In this document: positions 1 to 8,973 of the stretch, in pieces
How positions within the stretch are numbered: the stretch's first letter is position 1
Layout: every line of letters begins with the position of its first letter
Assembly (NCBI GenBank): GCA_036260805.1
Contig: DATALZ010000072.1
Location: 1 to 30,091, forward strand
Direction of reading: 5' to 3'
Origin: Thermocaproicibacter sp036260805
GTDB lineage: Bacteria; Bacillota; Clostridia; Oscillospirales; Acutalibacteraceae
Length of the DNA: 30,091 nt
Program-made: the position numbers and the translations under genes
The notes under the pieces: model-generated
The model's database searches: none
Seen by the model: only the letters and a program-made list of their open reading frames with translations
Told to the model about the DNA's origin: nothing

Positions 1-102
1 TCTGGAAAGGCCCCTTGAAGACTACAAGGTTGATAGGCTGCATGTGTAAGCACGGTAACGTGTTCAGCTTGGCAGTACTAATAGGCCGAGAGCTTGACCA
101 TA
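1..102 (+). rRNA. 23S ribosomal RNA, 3' end (partial)
   Basis: This is the last ~100 nucleotides of a large-subunit rRNA. The stretch holding GTTGATAGGC, TGTGTAAGC, AGTACTAATAGGCCGAG and GCTTGACC matches the conserved 3' terminus of bacterial 23S rRNA (E. coli: GTTGATAGGC, TGTGTAAGC, GTACTAATGAACCGTGAGGCTTAACC). The gene starts before the window. The exact 3' end is estimated by analogy. No 5S-like sequence or tRNA follows in the next 370 bases, so the operon may end here or the 5S gene may be unlinked. Confidence 0.95.
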
Positions 103-173
103 TTTCTTAGGTCGGGCGCTCAATTCTCTCGCTTCTGTTTCTGGTCTTTATTCAGTTTTCAGGGTATAAGTAA

Positions 174-205
174 GGTCTGCTGTTATGGCAGGCCTTTTTC
201 TTTTG
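174..205 (+). terminator. Intrinsic terminator after the rRNA gene
   Basis: A stem of GGTCTGC (174-180) pairs with GCAGGCC (188-194) with one G-U pair, and is followed directly by TTTTTCTTTT. It sits ~70 bases after the 23S end, so it probably ends the rRNA operon. The rest of 103-474 holds the next terminator and a weak promoter; no gene is seen in it. Confidence 0.8.
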
Positions 206-300
206 TATGGAAAAACAACAGAGGAACTGGAACACTCTATTCAGTCTATATTGGAAACAACACCACGTTTTGGCACGGAAGATTCCTAACAGCGATACAT

Positions 301-327
301 AAAAAGGCTGCTTATAGCAGCCTTTTT
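301..327. terminator. Second terminator, symmetric hairpin
   Basis: AAAAAGGCTGCT (301-312) and AGCAGCCTTTTT (316-327) form a perfect 12-bp stem with a 3-nt loop. A-tract and T-tract flank the GC core, so it can work on either strand. It is probably a backup terminator for the rRNA operon. Confidence 0.8.
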
Positions 328-405
328 ACGATAATAGAACAACTGTAAATAGTATAGATTAATTCCATTGGCTTAAAATAATGTGAGACAAGATAACAAT
401 ATATC

Positions 406-437
406 TTTACAGAATAATTATTTCGTGATACTATAAT
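406..437 (+). promoter_or_regulatory. Weak candidate promoter for the small ORF
   Basis: A perfect TATAAT lies at 432-437. The best upstream box is TTTACA at 406-411, but the spacing of 20 is too long for a good sigma-A promoter. If it is used, transcription would start near 444, after the TTG codon at 439, which favours the ATG at 475 as the start of the downstream ORF. Confidence 0.35.
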
Positions 438-474
438 CTTGCTTAGAATTGATCTGCCGAAGGGATGTGCCTCT

Positions 475-648
475 ATGGGAATATCTATTGACGTAATTGT
501 TATGGGTGTTAAGCTATTTATAGTCATTATGCTCTTTGCTGTCCTTTTCCACATTTGGACAATCGTATCAGAGTATATCATAAAATTTATTCTTCGTATT
601 ATAAAAATTATATTCCGGAGAATCCCAAAACGGCGAAGATCCGAATGA
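475..648 (+). CDS. Possible small membrane protein (57 aa)
   Basis: I do not recognise a family. From the ATG at 475 the product is 57 residues. It has a hydrophobic segment at about residues 4-30, a second amphipathic or hydrophobic stretch at about 34-48, and a strongly basic tail (RRIPKRRRSE). That fits a small inner-membrane peptide with a cytoplasmic basic end. AAGGG at 460-464 is an acceptable ribosome-binding site with 10-nt spacing, and a TATAAT lies upstream at 432-437. An in-frame TTG at 439 would add 12 residues but lacks its own site and lies at or before the predicted transcription start. AT-rich sequence can give hydrophobic ORFs by chance, so this call is uncertain. Confidence 0.4.
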   Translation: MGISIDVIVMGVKLFIVIMLFAVLFHIWTIVSEYIIKFILRIIKIIFRRIPKRRRSE

Positions 649-764
649 ATCTAGCAGTATTATCCTGCACTAGGTGTGCCTTTCTGGTTTTTGGTACGAT
701 AACATGACTTCTAAACTTCTAAGGTTCGACTTATTGTAATTGAAGGCTGCAAGAAAAAATAGCG

Positions 765-793
765 TCGGCTGACCATATGGTCAGCCGATTTTT
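765..793 (+). terminator. Intrinsic terminator (perfect palindrome)
   Basis: TCGGCTGACC (765-774) pairs perfectly with GGTCAGCCGA (779-788), followed by TTTTT (789-793). It would end any transcript from the small ORF at 475-648 and insulate the next gene. Nothing else is seen between 649 and 764. Confidence 0.85.
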
Positions 794-834
794 GTATGCT
801 CCTGTTCTTGAACAAAGTTTTATTGCTAAAGATA

Positions 835-863
835 TTGACTCAAACGAATAAAACTGATATTGT
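835..863 (+). promoter_or_regulatory. Sigma-A-type promoter for the 897 gene
   Basis: TTGACT (835-840) is separated by 17 bases from TATTGT (858-863). The boxes lie just after a terminator and ~35 bases before the start codon, so the expected leader is short. Confidence 0.55.
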
Positions 864-896
864 AATTCAGGAAATAAACCCCATTGGAGTGATGTT

Positions 897-2027
897 ATGG
901 CTGATGATGCCGAGAAAAAACCTGAGGAAGTTCAACTGAATGAGCGGAACACTAGGCTCCCAAGGAGTACAATCATTAAAAAGAAGCGAAAACTCGTCAT
1001 GATGCTGGCACTTGTTCTTATTCTGGCTGTCACCGGAACGGCAGGAGCAATATTCGCTTTTCGCCCAAAACCGGGCCCGCCGCAGATTTCAGCAGATGTG
1101 TCGTTGAGATATCTTACGGATGAAGAGTATACGGGAATCGGAACGTCTAAAATTGTCAATCCGGATATCACAGACTTCAGAAAACTGAAAATCAGTTTGA
1201 AAGGAGATAATCTCGGAAAGCGAACGGTAACTTTTCCGACAAGTCTGCAAATTCGAGGAGCGCTTAACAATAAGACTTACTGGTTTGCGGGCAATGAAAT
1301 TCAAGATAACCCAATCGAAAAGGATATGATCTATAATTGCGAATGTACGCTTTACACACGGGGTTATACCGACCGGCAGATTGCCGATAAGTTGAATGGC
1401 TTGTTAATTACCATAAAGTATGAAGAGAACGGTAAGATGAAAACTAAAAGCTGGAATCTGTCTCAGGCCATTGTGCTGCCGAGTACCACTAAAAAACCTG
1501 CGGCGTATAAATTTACAGGAAAAACAAGCGTAACAACGAACGGCAGAACCTATAAGCTTGAGGAGCTTCCGAAAAACGCACTCGAGGAAACGGTCGCAAA
1601 TGACCTTCTGTATACAATTACAGGGGAATTTGAAAAAGAAGCCCAGTGTAACGGCGGGCCAACGTTTGGTCCAGAGATGGTAAAAAGACTAAAAGAAGAC
1701 TATAAACAGGGATGTTCGGTACAGTCCTATACCATCCACCATCTGACGACGCTGACGAAAAAACAGTATAACAGGATTGATTTGGCGTCCATTGAAAATA
1801 TCTCGACACAATACGGGCTGACAAATTGCTTTGTCGTGAAAGCTGATTTTACCGAGGTATACTCCCAAAAACTTAAAAGTCTTGGTACGCAGTGGCCGGA
1901 TGGGAGAATGTCCCGAAATTACTATCTGGCAAGAGTCGGCGGCAGCCTTTCGCCCTACAAAATCTATGATGTGTCGATGCCGGATATGGATAGCATCAGT
2001 GGCGCATCTTCGGCTTCCGTTTCATAA
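897..2027 (+). CDS. Membrane-anchored protein of unknown function
   Basis: I do not recognise the family. The 376-residue product has a charged cytoplasmic N-terminus (1-32, ending in a KKKRK cluster), one transmembrane segment at about 33-55 and a large outside region. Residues ~60-200 are beta-rich in appearance and might form an Ig-like fold, but no diagnostic motif is visible. Residues ~205-365 may be a second domain, and the end is serine-rich. There is no lipobox and no sortase signal. The ATG at 897 is preceded by TTGGAG (885-890) at good spacing. The gene is monocistronic and converges on the chemoreceptor at 2091-4106; no clear terminator is seen in the 63 bases between their stop codons. 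A cell-surface or accessory envelope role is only an inference. Confidence 0.8.
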   Translation: MADDAEKKPEEVQLNERNTRLPRSTIIKKKRKLVMMLALVLILAVTGTAGAIFAFRPKPGPPQISADVSLRYLTDEEYTGIGTSKIVNPDITDFRKLKISLKGDNLGKRTVTFPTSLQIRGALNNKTYWFAGNEIQDNPIEKDMIYNCECTLYTRGYTDRQIADKLNGLLITIKYEENGKMKTKSWNLSQAIVLPSTTKKPAAYKFTGKTSVTTNGRTYKLEELPKNALEETVANDLLYTITGEFEKEAQCNGGPTFGPEMVKRLKEDYKQGCSVQSYTIHHLTTLTKKQYNRIDLASIENISTQYGLTNCFVVKADFTEVYSQKLKSLGTQWPDGRMSRNYYLARVGGSLSPYKIYDVSMPDMDSISGASSASVS

Positions 2028-2090
2028 ATCCGAATGCCCGGAAAGATTACCTCATTCAAGAACAATGCACGGTAAATCGAGAAACCTAGA

Positions 2091-4106
2091 CTATGCTTCC
2101 GCGTGCCGGAGTCGGAACTTGCCGACTTCTCCGGTCAACAGAGCCGCCTGTTCAGAGAGTTCCTTGCTTGCCGCCGCGCTCTCTTCGGCGGTTGCGGAAT
2201 TTGTCTGCACCACAGAGGAAACTCTGTCAATTGCCGAGGTAATTTGTCCCACTGCGGTTGCCTGAGACGCTGATGCACAGTCTATGGAATCCATATCTTT
2301 GGTAACCTGCTGCAGCTTTATGTTAATCTGCTGCGAACTTTTTGCTGTTTCTTCCGCAAGATCAAAGCCGTTGTGCACTTTCAGAAGCGTATCCTGAATC
2401 AGCACGGCGGTTTCTTTGGAAGCCGCCGCAGATTTCGCGGCGAGGTTCCGCACTTCGTCGGCAACGACGGCGAATCCCTTACCGGCTGACCCTGCGCGTG
2501 CCGCTTCCACCGCGGCGTTCAAAGCGAGAATGTTGGTTTGGAATGCGATATCGTCAATCGACTTAATGATTTTACCGATTTTATCGGACGACTCCTGAAT
2601 TCCGTTCATGGAGCTGAGCATATCCGCCGCTTTTTTACTCGAGTTGGCCACATCATCCACGGCCTTCGAAATCGTCTGTGTCATGCTGCGGACTTTGCGG
2701 GTGGTCTCGTTTACCTTTTGGGAAACATCTTCAATCGCTGCAGTCAACTCTTCAATGGAACCGGCCTGCGCCGCTGCGCCCTGTGCCAGCGCCTGAGACC
2801 CCGAAGATACCTGCTCTGCACCGCTGCTGACCTGCTGGGCTGATTCGTCAATCTGAATCAGTGTGCTGTTCAAAGAGATGGAAATCTTGCTGAGAGCCGA
2901 TTGAATTGGCGCAAAGTCGCCGATGTATTCCATTGTTGCTTCCGTCGTCATATCTCCCCGGGACATGGCGGTGAGCTGATCTGATATATTCCGAATATAT
3001 CGTTTGAGCGTAACAGACATTGTTTCCAGTGCTTTTCCAAGCTGACCGATCTCATCGTCGGATGCAATGTCAAGATCCTGGCCGTTCAGGTTTCCGCCGG
3101 CCATCTCCGTAGCCATTGCAGACATCCTTTGAATTGGCGAAGTAATGTATTTTCTGGAAAGCCGGTTGAAGATGAGGATGCTTATGCCGGAAATCAGAAT
3201 GGCAGCAGCAGCGGCGATTAACGTAAGCCAGTTTCTTCCCGCAACAATACCAGAAATGGGTTTCGCAGTGAAATAACTTCCAATCACCTTTCCGCTTGGG
3301 TCGAGGAGCGGCTCGTAATGAACATAGTAGCGGCTGCCGGAGAGAACGGATTCGCTTGAAAACGCCTTTTTCTGGGTCAGTACCTGGCTTGCTGCAGACT
3401 GAGAAGCTTTTGACCCTAAAGCAGGTTTCCCTTTTTCCATTAGGGTGGTGTTAATAGCGGAGCTGCCTAGAAAGATAGAAAACTCACAGCCGGTTCCCTG
3501 TTTTAAACTGGTTAAAAAATTTGAACGATCCAGTTTATATCCGGCTGAAACGATACCCACCGGAGACCCACTCCTTGTAGCAAGAGGAGCGGCAGCCCGA
3601 ACTGAGAGATTGACGTCCGTCCCCTGTTCGATATAGGCCTTAGAAGTTTTGCCGCTTATCGCATCCTGAATATCTTTCTGGTTTGCTATGGAAGATCCGC
3701 TTTGGTCGCTTTCGGTTGTGGCAAAGACTTTTCCGGATGTATCTGTAATCGTCATAAAATCGACGTCAGAGAAGCGCATCAGCTGATTCATTGCCGAGAC
3801 GATACCGGCTTTGTCTTTCTCGTTCAATGCATAAAGTAGGGTATTGTCCTGCGAGCAGTCCTTTGCATAGGCAACTGCGTTGCTTTGCAGGGACTTAATT
3901 TTCTGTGTAAAGGATGACGTTGCAGATAATATATCGTCCGCCATAATCGTGTCCGTCTGAGTTTTGTTGCCGATGTACATTACCAGAACTGTGAGAAGGA
4001 CCGCCGTAAAAATGCAGCCGACGGAAACTGCAATGATCTTTTTCCCAATGGATTTTGATTTTGCGGATTTGACTTTATGAAGATCTTTCTTCGTTTCGCT
4101 TTCCAT
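2091..4106 (-). CDS. Methyl-accepting chemotaxis protein, double Cache (paralogue 1)
   Basis: A transmembrane chemoreceptor of 671 residues that passes ligand binding outside the cell to CheA/CheW. Its order is: cytoplasmic N-terminus, TM1 at ~24-45, extracellular region 47-285, TM2 at ~292-313, HAMP at ~314-370 and signalling domain ~400-660. The outer region looks like two Cache units: residues ~115-195 contain TDTSGKVFAT and a VRAAAPL strand, and ~205-285 contain an INTTL motif and YVHYEPLLD typical of single-Cache-3 domains. The signalling tip IDDIAFQTNILALNAAVEAA (517-536) is canonical. No C-terminal NWETF-like CheR tether is present. The ATG at 4106 has AGGAGG 12 bases upstream. It is one of three close tandem paralogues. 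The ligand is unknown; small organic acids are common for such Cache domains. Confidence 0.96.
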   Translation of the reverse strand: MESETKKDLHKVKSAKSKSIGKKIIAVSVGCIFTAVLLTVLVMYIGNKTQTDTIMADDILSATSSFTQKIKSLQSNAVAYAKDCSQDNTLLYALNEKDKAGIVSAMNQLMRFSDVDFMTITDTSGKVFATTESDQSGSSIANQKDIQDAISGKTSKAYIEQGTDVNLSVRAAAPLATRSGSPVGIVSAGYKLDRSNFLTSLKQGTGCEFSIFLGSSAINTTLMEKGKPALGSKASQSAASQVLTQKKAFSSESVLSGSRYYVHYEPLLDPSGKVIGSYFTAKPISGIVAGRNWLTLIAAAAAILISGISILIFNRLSRKYITSPIQRMSAMATEMAGGNLNGQDLDIASDDEIGQLGKALETMSVTLKRYIRNISDQLTAMSRGDMTTEATMEYIGDFAPIQSALSKISISLNSTLIQIDESAQQVSSGAEQVSSGSQALAQGAAAQAGSIEELTAAIEDVSQKVNETTRKVRSMTQTISKAVDDVANSSKKAADMLSSMNGIQESSDKIGKIIKSIDDIAFQTNILALNAAVEAARAGSAGKGFAVVADEVRNLAAKSAAASKETAVLIQDTLLKVHNGFDLAEETAKSSQQINIKLQQVTKDMDSIDCASASQATAVGQITSAIDRVSSVVQTNSATAEESAAASKELSEQAALLTGEVGKFRLRHAEA

Positions 4107-4222
4107 TTCTTAAAAAGTCCTCCTCTTCGACCAATGTTCGTTAAGTATCGAAAATAAAAGCTAAACAGGTAAATAATTATCGAAATTGCATAGTTTTTTG
4201 AGAATTTAATGCTTTGGATGTA

Positions 4223-4251
4223 ATAATAAGTCAAAAATTCTTTCATGTCAA
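4223..4251 (-). promoter_or_regulatory. Sigma-A promoter of chemoreceptor 1
   Basis: On the minus strand TTGACA (4246-4251) and TATTAT (4223-4228) are separated by exactly 17 bases. The expected start is near 4216, giving a ~110-nt leader. It lies between the terminator of the preceding chemoreceptor and this gene, so the genes are separate transcription units. No SigD-type motility promoter is evident. Confidence 0.75.
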
Positions 4252-4312
4252 TTGCTTTTTAATATTTTAGAATATTTTCGTAGATTTATAAGCACAAATG
4301 ATTCTCATATGC

Positions 4313-4352
4313 AAAAAAGAGACCATCGCAAATTCGCGACGGTCTCTTTTTC
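4313..4352. terminator. Terminator after chemoreceptor 2 (works both ways)
   Basis: GAGACCATCGC (4319-4329) pairs with GCGACGGTCTC (4336-4346) with one G-U pair. A run of As (4313-4318) and a run of Ts (4347-4351) flank it, so it has a U-tract on either strand. On the minus strand it ends the transcript of the 4367-6382 gene. Confidence 0.85.
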
Positions 4353-4366
4353 AGGAATAAGAACAA

Positions 4367-6382
4367 TTATTCTGATGCTAAGCGGAATTTACCGACCTCT
4401 CCAGTTAACAGAGCTGCCTGTTCAGAGAGTTCCTTGCTTGCCGCCGCGCTCTCTTCCGCGGTTGCGGAGTTTGTCTGTACTACGGAGGATACCTTGTCGA
4501 TTCCGGCGGTAATCTGCCCAACGGCGGACGCCTGTGCCGCGGACGCCTGATCTATGGAGTCCATATCTTTGGTAACCTGCTGCAGCCTCATGTTAATCTG
4601 CTGCGAGCTCTTCGCCGTATCTTCAGCAAGTTCAAAACCGTTATGAACTTTGAGCAGTGTATCCTGAATCAGCACGGCGGTTTCTTTGGATGCTGCTGCC
4701 GATTTTGCTGCAAGGTTGCGGACTTCGTCGGCGACAACCGCAAATCCTTTACCTGCTGATCCTGCGCGCGCGGCTTCCACAGCGGCGTTTAAAGCAAGGA
4801 TGTTGGTCTGGAATGCAATATCGTCAATTGATTTAATGATTTTCTGGATTTTATCGGATGATTCCTGAATTCCGTTCATAGCGGCAAGCATATCGGATGC
4901 TTTTTTGCTGGAATTGCCCACATCTTCCACAGCCTGTGAAATCACCCGCGTCATGCTGCGGATTTTGCCGGTGGTTTCATTCACTTTCTGTGAGACATTT
5001 CCAATCGCTGCGGAAAGCTGCTCAATGGAGCTTGCCTGTTCTGCCGCACCCTGTGCCAGAGCCTGAGAGCCCGACGACACCTGATTTGATCCGCTGCTTA
5101 CCTGCCGTGCGGACTGATCAATCTGCATCAGCGTTTCGTTCAGCGATTCGGAGATTTTCCGGAGCGATGCCTGAATTGGGGCGAAGTCGCCTATGTATTC
5201 CATCTTTGACTCCGCCGTCATATCACCCTGAGACATCGCGGTAAGCTGCTGGGAGATATCGCTGATATACCGCTGAAGGTTCAAAGACATGGTCTGAAGG
5301 GATTTCGCAAGCAATCCGATTTCGTCATGGGAGGAAACCGAGATATCCTGCCCGCTCAGGTTGCCGGATGCAAGCTGAGCCGCCATTTCAGACATCTTTT
5401 GAATCGGAGCCGCAATGGATTTCTTGGAAAAGCGAATGGAGATCAGAATGGTGGCGGCGAAAATGATGAGCGTTGTGGCGATCGTAAGCAGAATCAGACG
5501 ATTCCTGCTCGACGCAACGCTTGAGATCGGTTTGCCGGAAAAATACATGCCGATCACTTTGCCGTTTACATCCGTAATGGCCTGATAGTGGGCGAAATAA
5601 GGATTGCCAAGAATATTTGTTTCACCCGCGTATGCCTTTTTCTGGTTAATCACCGTGTCGGCGATCGACTGGGACGCTTTGGTTCCGTTGGCTCTCTTTC
5701 CGCTTGACATAAGAGTTGTATTTAGCCGCGTGTCGTTTAAATATACGGTAAAGTCGCAGCCGGTATCCTGTTTCAGGTCATCGATAAAATCGCTCTTGCC
5801 CAGGTTGTACCCGGCCGAAATAATTCCGATTGTTTTTCCGCTTTCTTCAATCGGCGCTGCTGCCCTTACGGCCAGCGCGACGTCGGCACCCTGCTCCAGA
5901 TATCCCTTGCTGGATGAGCCGGCCAGGGCTTCCTTCATGTTTTTCTGGTCTGCTATGGATTCGCCGCTTTTTTGGGAAGCTGTGCAGGCGAGGACTTTTC
6001 CGCTGGTATCGGTAACGGTTACAAAATCAAGGTCGGAGCCGATATCCTTTGCGGCCATGCTGATGGTGCTGGCTATGGCCGACTTGTCGTTATCCCGCAG
6101 GGATGAGGATAGGACGCTGTCGGACGCAAGCTCCGAGGCGTAGTGCGCAGCGTTATCCGTCATCGAGGATATCTTTTTTGTAAGAGCCGTCATCGCGATC
6201 TTTGAATCGTCAGACAGAATCATATCCGTCTGCGAATTGAAGCCTGCGTAAATTACGCTTGCAGTGACAAAAACGGCGACAAAAATACAGCAAACCGAAA
6301 CATAGATGATTTTTTTCCCAATCGATTTCATCCCTGATGATTTGAAAGTTGGTATAGTTTTGCCGGTTTTTTTATTATCCAT
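4367..6382 (-). CDS. Methyl-accepting chemotaxis protein, double Cache (paralogue 2)
   Basis: This second member of the tandem receptor family has the same plan: TM1, two Cache units with TDTSGKVLAC and RLNTTL motifs, TM2, HAMP and a signalling domain with a canonical IDDIAFQTNILALNAAVEAA tip. Its signalling half is nearly identical to that of paralogue 1, while the sensor half has diverged, which suggests duplication followed by ligand specialisation. I place the start at the ATG at 6380-6382 (MDNKKTGK): it has AAAAGGGGG 12 bases upstream, the same spacing as in paralogue 1, and gives 671 residues, the same length. An upstream ATG at 6433 would add 17 residues but has no ribosome-binding site. 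The C-terminus ends in KFRLASE with no CheR tether. Confidence 0.95.
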   Translation of the reverse strand: MDNKKTGKTIPTFKSSGMKSIGKKIIYVSVCCIFVAVFVTASVIYAGFNSQTDMILSDDSKIAMTALTKKISSMTDNAAHYASELASDSVLSSSLRDNDKSAIASTISMAAKDIGSDLDFVTVTDTSGKVLACTASQKSGESIADQKNMKEALAGSSSKGYLEQGADVALAVRAAAPIEESGKTIGIISAGYNLGKSDFIDDLKQDTGCDFTVYLNDTRLNTTLMSSGKRANGTKASQSIADTVINQKKAYAGETNILGNPYFAHYQAITDVNGKVIGMYFSGKPISSVASSRNRLILLTIATTLIIFAATILISIRFSKKSIAAPIQKMSEMAAQLASGNLSGQDISVSSHDEIGLLAKSLQTMSLNLQRYISDISQQLTAMSQGDMTAESKMEYIGDFAPIQASLRKISESLNETLMQIDQSARQVSSGSNQVSSGSQALAQGAAEQASSIEQLSAAIGNVSQKVNETTGKIRSMTRVISQAVEDVGNSSKKASDMLAAMNGIQESSDKIQKIIKSIDDIAFQTNILALNAAVEAARAGSAGKGFAVVADEVRNLAAKSAAASKETAVLIQDTLLKVHNGFELAEDTAKSSQQINMRLQQVTKDMDSIDQASAAQASAVGQITAGIDKVSSVVQTNSATAEESAAASKELSEQAALLTGEVGKFRLASE

Positions 6383-6486
6383 TTCGAAGAAATTCCCCCT
6401 TTTAAACTCCATCCCGACCACATTTGTCATCACTTACTGTAACTATTACATAAAATTAGGCTGTATTATTTAAATAATTTGTACCT

Positions 6487-6515
6487 ATATTAAAGCTTAA
6501 CGGAATAATTGTCAA
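6487..6515 (-). promoter_or_regulatory. Sigma-A promoter of chemoreceptor 2
   Basis: On the minus strand TTGACA (6510-6515) is followed 17 bases later by TAATAT (6487-6492). The predicted leader is about 100 nt, close to that of paralogue 1. Confidence 0.65.
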
Positions 6516-6623
6516 TGAATTTCCCAAATGAGATAATAATTTTGTCATAGTATCAAAGAATTTTTATAGTTTCTAATTCGAAAATTATTTCGCTGTTCCC
6601 AAATAAATAAACGAATATAAGAA

Positions 6624-6662
6624 AAAGAGGGAAGGCTTCAAAAAACAGAGCCTTCCCTCTTT
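6624..6662 (-). terminator. Terminator after chemoreceptor 3
   Basis: AAAGAGGGAAGGCT (6624-6637) and AGCCTTCCCTCTTT (6649-6662) form a 14-bp stem. On the minus strand it is followed by a T-rich stretch (TTCTTATA). It lies 17 bases after the stop codon at 6679. Confidence 0.85.
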
Positions 6663-6678
6663 CCGGTAAGGAAACAAA

Positions 6679-8688
6679 CTAGTCTGCGGATTTTAATCGA
6701 AATTTGCTGACTTCCCCGCGCAGGACAGCAGCTTGCCCAGAGAGTTCCTCGCTGGCCGCCGCGCTTTCCTCGGCTGTGGCTGTGTTGGTCTGCACCACGG
6801 AGGACACCTGAATAATTCCCTGCCGGATTCGTTCGACTGCGGAAGCCTCATCCGCCGAGGTGCGGTTAATTTCTTCCATGTTACCCGTCAGTGAGCGGAG
6901 TTTTGTCTGAATCAGTGCCGAGCTTTCCGCCGTTTCTTCCGCAAGTCCGACGCCGCTGTGCACCTTTTCCAGCGAATCGCGGATCAGAATGGCGGTTTCT
7001 TTGGATGCCGATGCAGATTTGGCTGCCAGGTTCCGCACTTCATCCGCAACAACTGCGAATCCCTTACCGGCCTCTCCGGCGCGGGCAGCCTCTACGGCGG
7101 CGTTGAGCGCAAGAATGTTGGTCTGGAATGCAATGTCGTCAATTGATTTGATAATTTTACTGATTTTATCGGAAGATTCGCGGATTCCGTTCATAGCGGC
7201 GAGCATATTTTCCGCCTTGCGATTGGAAGAGCCCACGTCATCCGCCGTATCACAAACGGTTTGCGCCATGCTGCCGATCTTCGCTGTTGTAGCGTTAACT
7301 TTCTGCGAAACATCCTCAATTGCCGCGGAAAGCTCTTCCACGGATGCCGCCTGCTCCGCGGCACCCTGCGCCAGCTCCTGCGACCCGTGTGCAACCTGTG
7401 TGGAGCTGCTGTCTACCTGGCTCGCGGAAGCGTCGATCTGTGTAAGCGTGCAGTTCAGCGAATCGGAGATTTTCCGCAGAGACGTCTGAATCGGCTCAAA
7501 ATCCCCGATATATTCCATGTCGAAGTTCGCAGTCATATCGCCTTTTGCCATTCCATCAAGCCGGCGGGAAATATCTTTTACATACCGCTGAAGAGTCAAA
7601 GACATTGTTTGCAGGGACTGCCCGAGCTGTCCGATTTCATCATCGGAGGAAACGCCGGCATTCATACTGCCGAGCCTGCCATCCGCCATATCCGCAGCCA
7701 GCTGCGACATTTTGCGGATCGGTTCTGAAATCCGTTTTTTTGTGGACTCTCGGAAGATAAATATGCTGATAACCGAGAGAAGTGCCACGGCCGCAGCTGC
7801 AAAAAGGCCTGTGATTTGCTGAAATGTTTTCATGCCGGAAATCGGTTTGCCAACAAAAAAGGCTCCGATTGCTTTGCCGTCCGGCCCGAGCAGCGGTTCA
7901 TAAAGGGAATAGTATGGCTTCCCAAAGAACCAGACCTCACCGGAGAAAGTCCCTTTTTGCGTGATTACTTTTTCAGTCAGGGCAGGGTCAAGCTTCGTGC
8001 CGGTCTGACGCCTGCCGCCATTCTCGAGAGTGGTGTTGATTCTCACATCGCCTAAAAATACGGTATAATCGCAGCCGTTTGCCTGCTTGAGTGCGTCGGT
8101 GGTTTTAAGCTGATCAAGACCATACCCCGTAGTGAGGTATCCAATTGCCGTACCGTCTGTTTTTCGGATTGCCGCGGCTGCACGCACCGCCAGTTTTGCG
8201 TCGGGGCCAGTTTCAACATATGCCTTTGTTCCATGCCCCTGCAGAGCGGTTTTCATATCGGCAAGCGCGGAAAGGGATTCGCCTGTTTTTGCCGTGCTGG
8301 TGCTTGCGAGCACATTGCCTTCGGAATCCGTAATGGTAGCAAAGTCCACATCGGCGCCAAGGTTCTGCAGAACCATTTCCAGCGTCTCGCTGAGGTTGGA
8401 TTTTGTCTTGATTGCGGATACGATATTGTCGTTGCTGGCAAATTCAGAGGAGTATTTTTCCGCGTCCTTCTTCATGGTATCCATTTTAGCGTTCATAAAA
8501 GAGATAGCATTTTTCGTATCGTCCTGCAGCATCATATTGGTTATCAGGTTGTTGCCGATAAACATGGCGGCGGCTGTGGCAAGGACAGCGGCAAGAATGC
8601 AGGCTGTTGAAGTGACAACAAGGCGTTTTCCGATTGTTTTGCCGGCTTTCGGTTTGTGTCTTCTGCTTCTTTCATGAGAGGTTTTCAT
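6679..8688 (-). CDS. Methyl-accepting chemotaxis protein, double Cache (paralogue 3)
   Basis: The third and most divergent member of the tandem family, 669 residues. It has a basic N-terminus, TM1 at ~21-46, an extracellular double Cache region (ITDSEGNVLAS in the first unit, RINTTLE and YYSLYEPLLG in the second), TM2 at ~292-313, HAMP and a signalling domain with tip IDDIAFQTNILALNAAVEAA followed by RAGEAGKGFAVVADEV. The C-terminus ends in KFRLKSAD, without a CheR tether. The start has AAAGG 12 bases upstream, the same spacing as the other two. It has its own promoter and terminator. The sensor half differs from paralogues 1 and 2, so a different ligand is likely. Confidence 0.96.
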   Translation of the reverse strand: MKTSHERSRRHKPKAGKTIGKRLVVTSTACILAAVLATAAAMFIGNNLITNMMLQDDTKNAISFMNAKMDTMKKDAEKYSSEFASNDNIVSAIKTKSNLSETLEMVLQNLGADVDFATITDSEGNVLASTSTAKTGESLSALADMKTALQGHGTKAYVETGPDAKLAVRAAAAIRKTDGTAIGYLTTGYGLDQLKTTDALKQANGCDYTVFLGDVRINTTLENGGRRQTGTKLDPALTEKVITQKGTFSGEVWFFGKPYYSLYEPLLGPDGKAIGAFFVGKPISGMKTFQQITGLFAAAAVALLSVISIFIFRESTKKRISEPIRKMSQLAADMADGRLGSMNAGVSSDDEIGQLGQSLQTMSLTLQRYVKDISRRLDGMAKGDMTANFDMEYIGDFEPIQTSLRKISDSLNCTLTQIDASASQVDSSSTQVAHGSQELAQGAAEQAASVEELSAAIEDVSQKVNATTAKIGSMAQTVCDTADDVGSSNRKAENMLAAMNGIRESSDKISKIIKSIDDIAFQTNILALNAAVEAARAGEAGKGFAVVADEVRNLAAKSASASKETAILIRDSLEKVHSGVGLAEETAESSALIQTKLRSLTGNMEEINRTSADEASAVERIRQGIIQVSSVVQTNTATAEESAAASEELSGQAAVLRGEVSKFRLKSAD

Positions 8689-8853
8689 ATCAGGATCAAT
8701 CCTTTCATTTGGATTGTGTGGCTGCAGTTTCTGCTGTATAAAGTGCTGAACTTAAGCCAAAAAATTTGTGAAGGAATATCTAAAATAAGTAAACAATTAT
8801 ACAGTATCAACAAATAAGTATGCCTGAATAAGGTCATTTTGAATATTTGATTT

Positions 8854-8882
8854 ATGATAATTCGCTTCGAACAGATTGTCAA
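8854..8882 (-). promoter_or_regulatory. Sigma-A promoter of chemoreceptor 3
   Basis: On the minus strand TTGACA (8877-8882) is separated by 17 bases from TATCAT (8854-8859). The leader would be ~160 nt, the longest of the three. The sequence around the -35 box (CAATTGACA) matches that of paralogue 1. Confidence 0.75.
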
Positions 8883-8973
8883 TTGTTTCACAAAATATTG
8901 AGATTATATAAAGGCAAACATTCCAAAAAACTGCTTTGGGTTAAAAATAAAAATAAAATTCATTAAAAAAGAA

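Noticed and set aside
94..348. 84-residue ORF after the rRNA gene
   Set aside because: It begins inside the 23S gene, runs through two terminators and has no ribosome-binding site.
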